Assembly (NCBI RefSeq): GCF_014385005.1
Contig: NZ_JACRSZ010000007.1
Span: 124,001-188,000, forward strand
DNA: 64,000 bases
Direction: 5' to 3'
Origin: Jingyaoa shaoxingensis
Lineage (GTDB): Bacteria > Bacillota > Clostridia > Lachnospirales > Lachnospiraceae
The translations under genes and the position numbers were made by a program. Positions 63,959 to 64,000 of this stretch are shown here, in pieces. The stretch's first letter is position 1; each line of letters starts with the position of its first letter. Below the pieces are notes generated by a model. That model saw only the letters and a list, made by a program, of their open reading frames with translations, ran no database searches and was not told the DNA's origin.

Positions 63959-64000
63959 AAATTGAATACATTGCAGGGCTGATAGCTGATGCACTTGAAA
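63940..64000 (+). CDS. Start of a probable drmC (phospholipase-D-like), cut by the window edge
   Basis: From ATG 63940 an open frame reads MWNTSVKIEYIAGLIADALE and runs off the right edge. It overlaps the end of drmB by 19 bases. In DISARM operons the gene after drmB is drmC, a PLD-family nuclease whose N-terminus is helical like this. Only 20 codons are visible, so the assignment rests on position. Confidence 0.5.
   Translation, partial: MWNTSVKIEYIAGLIADALE

Noticed and set aside
1-64000. tRNA, rRNA or CRISPR array
   Set aside because: No tRNA T-arm with matching acceptor stem, no rRNA-like sequence and no regularly spaced repeat array was found by reading; a covariance-model scan would be needed for certainty.

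Overview
The window looks like a chromosomal segment of an anaerobic, spore-forming, low-to-mid GC Firmicute, most likely a gut Lachnospiraceae (Blautia-like). This is inferred from gene content: a V/A-type ATPase, a single-chain pyruvate:ferredoxin oxidoreductase, pyruvate phosphate dikinase next to a pyrophosphate-dependent phosphofructokinase, the sporulation regulator SpoIIID with a sigma-E-type promoter, and a bile-salt-hydrolase-family enzyme. Shine-Dalgarno sites and TTGACA/TATAAT promoters are strong throughout. No rRNA, tRNA or CRISPR array was seen.

Layout. 1-5.2 kb: 3' half of a V-type ATPase operon (C, F, A, B, D). 5.3-7.9 kb: two tandem LytR-CpsA-Psr wall-polymer ligases. 8.1-8.9 kb: small membrane protein plus Xre regulator. 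9-12.6 kb: BlaI/BlaR1-like repressor and sensor pair divergent from three exported proteins. 12.7-15.2 kb: MetA, a Phd-like/HicA-like toxin-antitoxin pair, a GNAT enzyme and a 56-residue protein. 15.2-15.9 kb: a long non-coding stretch with a multi-helix element and a structured leader, then the oxidoreductase gene. 19.5-31 kb: M16 peptidase, Era, RecO, lipoprotein, GlyRS, PPDK and PPi-PFK. 31-40 kb: DinB, regulators, an acid-sugar catabolic pair under GntR control, SpoIIID, HAD phosphatase, flavoprotein. 39.7-46.8 kb: Ntn hydrolase flanked by repeats, an orphan solute-binding protein with two sodium symporters, a DNA glycosylase and a MATE exporter. 46.9-48.4 kb: GuaA.

Immediately 3' of guaA the sequence turns AT-rich and accessory in character. 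There are arm-site-like direct repeats, a decayed relaxase gene with two in-frame stops, and then one long co-oriented operon running off the right edge. The operon holds a small HTH regulator, a C5-cytosine methyltransferase, an SNF2 helicase (DrmD-like), a beta-class N6/N4 methyltransferase, a type III-like Res helicase-nuclease, DrmA, DrmB and the first codons of a probable DrmC. This is a DISARM-type anti-phage locus that mixes hallmarks of class 1 (SNF2 helicase plus adenine-type methylase) and class 2 (cytosine methylase), with a type III mod-res pair inserted between them. It is the most interesting system in the window.

Functional links: PPDK, PPi-PFK and the oxidoreductase form the pyruvate and PPi-linked glycolytic core. 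The ATPase couples ion gradients that the sodium symporters could use. The guaA-linked island carries remnants of mobilization beside defence genes, as expected for an integrated element.
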